Source of the DNA: Pyropia yezoensis
Lineage: Eukaryota; Rhodophyta; Bangiophyceae; Bangiales; Bangiaceae
Reading direction: 5' to 3'
DNA length: 64,000 bases
Assembly (NCBI GenBank): GCA_009829735.1
Contig: CM020619.1
Span: 23,399,554-23,463,553, forward strand
A model generated the notes under the pieces. The model was not told the origin of the DNA and made no database searches. It worked only from the letters and a program-made list of their open reading frames with translations. Below are positions 62,775 to 64,000 of the stretch, piece by piece. The position numbers and the translations under genes were made by a program. How positions within the stretch are numbered: position 1 is the first letter of the stretch; every line of letters starts with the position of its first letter.

Positions 62775-64000
62775 CCCACCCCCCCCCCTCACGCCCTCCC
62801 GGGCGCAGAACGACACGCGCGCGCGCGTCCGACCGCGTCGCCGGGACCGAGGCGCAAGAGAAAACCTACCAACCACCGGCGAGGGTCGACCGCGCACGAC
62901 ACGCGGCGCGGCGCGACGCGGGCACAAAGAAAAGAAGGGAGAGAGGGGGGGGGGGACACGGAGGGGCAACTCGGGAAGTCGCGCGGTGTGAGCGTGGGAG
63001 GCCGGGGGAAGGAGGGGGGAGCGGGTGTCCTACAGCGACCCGATGGGGTAGCCGCCGGCGAGGCAGCCACCCACAACACGGGCGGTGAGGCACGGCACGC
63101 AGGCGGGGGGGACGGGGAAGCGCGGCACGACCACCACCATACCGCCAGACGCCACGTTGTAGGGCGCGCGCGAGGCGGGATGACCCACCCGCCGTCCTCA
63201 CACCCAGTTAAGGGGTGCATTAAGCTTCTCTTACGCCAACGTTTTCGAAGAAACGTGGATCTCTCTCACTGGCTCACAGCCAATTGGGGACAAGACTCGT
63301 GTCCGCGATTGTGTCCCCACGCCACAGGCAGGGTTGGTGGGGGGTCGATTCGGATTTGGATTCGGGTTCGCGTATACAGTGGATTCGCCCGAACTCTGGA
63401 AGCGTTCCACCCGAACGACACATGCAATGAGAACACGTGGCAACCAATTGACCACGTCTGAGCGTACTTAACAGAATTGTCATAACTGGTCTTGCCAGGA
63501 CCTAGAGGGATGAGCGTGGGGTTCGACTCCAGATCTGAGGTGGGGTTCAGGTGACATACAGAGCTTGATTCGGAATTGAAATCCACCGATGGAGTATTGA
63601 AGTGCACCGGGGATCGCGACCAGGGTTGAAAGACGCTCTCTAGTAAGGTGTGCTGACGTGGGGTTAGGTTCCCGACGCACCGCGGCACGGATCCCGCATC
63701 CGCAGGCACTCTTGAGGGGGTGCAGCGCGACGGCCCCCCGCCCCCTGCCCCTCCTCCATCGTTCAGGTCGTAAATACATGCGTCCGCGACCAGTGGAAGC
63801 GTTCTTTTTTTTGGGTCACGCTCTACGAGAGCCGAGTTCCGCGGGCCGGATGCCTGGGGGGGAAGGTCTCGCCAAGCGGGGGGGAGGTCTCGCCTACCGG
63901 CGCCTACCGGCGAGACCTGCCCCCTCCCGCAAACTGGTGGACAGAATCGGGCGGTGCTGTTCATCTTCGCGACGTAGCCGCTACGTCGTGCAGGTTCTGA
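62775..64000. other. Upstream region of Doa10, window end
   Basis: About 1.2 kb with no recognised gene. It should contain the Doa10 promoter. It drops from GC-saturated to balanced composition after ~63200. It carries a hairpin (AGGTCTCGCC at 63885-63894 with its inverse at 63909-63918) and a 19-base palindrome CGACGTAGCCGCTACGTCG near 63969-63987, close to the window edge. Confidence 0.5.

Noticed and set aside
63266-63964. 232-codon minus-strand frame upstream of Doa10
   Set aside because: No domain, changing composition, and it overlaps hairpins and the expected promoter.

Overview
This window is nuclear DNA of a very GC-rich eukaryotic alga. I read it as a bangiophyte red alga of the Porphyra/Pyropia type. 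The grounds are a light-harvesting protein with the red-lineage core, GC-saturated codons, long single-exon genes swollen by Ala/Gly/Pro tracts, and a few short GT-AG introns. The genus is inferred, not shown.

Layout. 0.6-9.6 kb (+): a Sen1/Upf1-type SF1 helicase with an enormous low-complexity tail. 9.6-14.5 kb: homopolymer-rich DNA around a 500-N gap whose two edges carry the same 33 bp, so the gap is probably an unrecognised contig overlap. 14.5-26.8 kb, a compact host block: translin (-), the Golgi coiled-coil protein CASP (-), a GT22 GPI-mannosyltransferase-like protein (+), a TruC/RluA pseudouridine synthase (-) and an unrecognised type I membrane protein (+). 26.8-32.7 kb: a MITE upstream of a four-exon LHC gene (+), then a three-exon SRPBCC/START-like gene with a transit-peptide-like N-terminus (-). 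The exon structures of both spliced genes were worked out here from splice sites and phase.

33-51 kb is a less GC-rich mobile-element island: a small TIR element with an internal tandem duplication; a DDE transposon of about 3.4 kb split by a 5.7-kb LTR element that has gag-like ORFs on one strand, other ORFs on the opposite strand and no visible polymerase; a decayed Tc1-like element with clear TIRs; an array of about 17 units of ~130 bp whose minus strand repeatedly spells a short Ala/Thr-rich peptide; a decayed pogo/Tigger transposase; a 15-bp minisatellite; and a 153-bp foldback.

51.6-62.8 kb is a second host block with an ER-proteostasis flavour: the U-box E4 enzyme Ufd2 (-), a seipin-like protein (+) and the RING-CH ERAD ligase Doa10/MARCHF6 (-). 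The last 1.2 kb shows no recognisable gene.

Host genes are monocistronic and show no operon logic. Shared themes are ER/Golgi membrane biology (CASP, GT22, seipin, Doa10, Ufd2) and RNA metabolism (helicase, translin, pseudouridine synthase). The best candidates for something undescribed are the repeat-peptide array at 45.6-47.8 kb and the opposed-strand LTR element.
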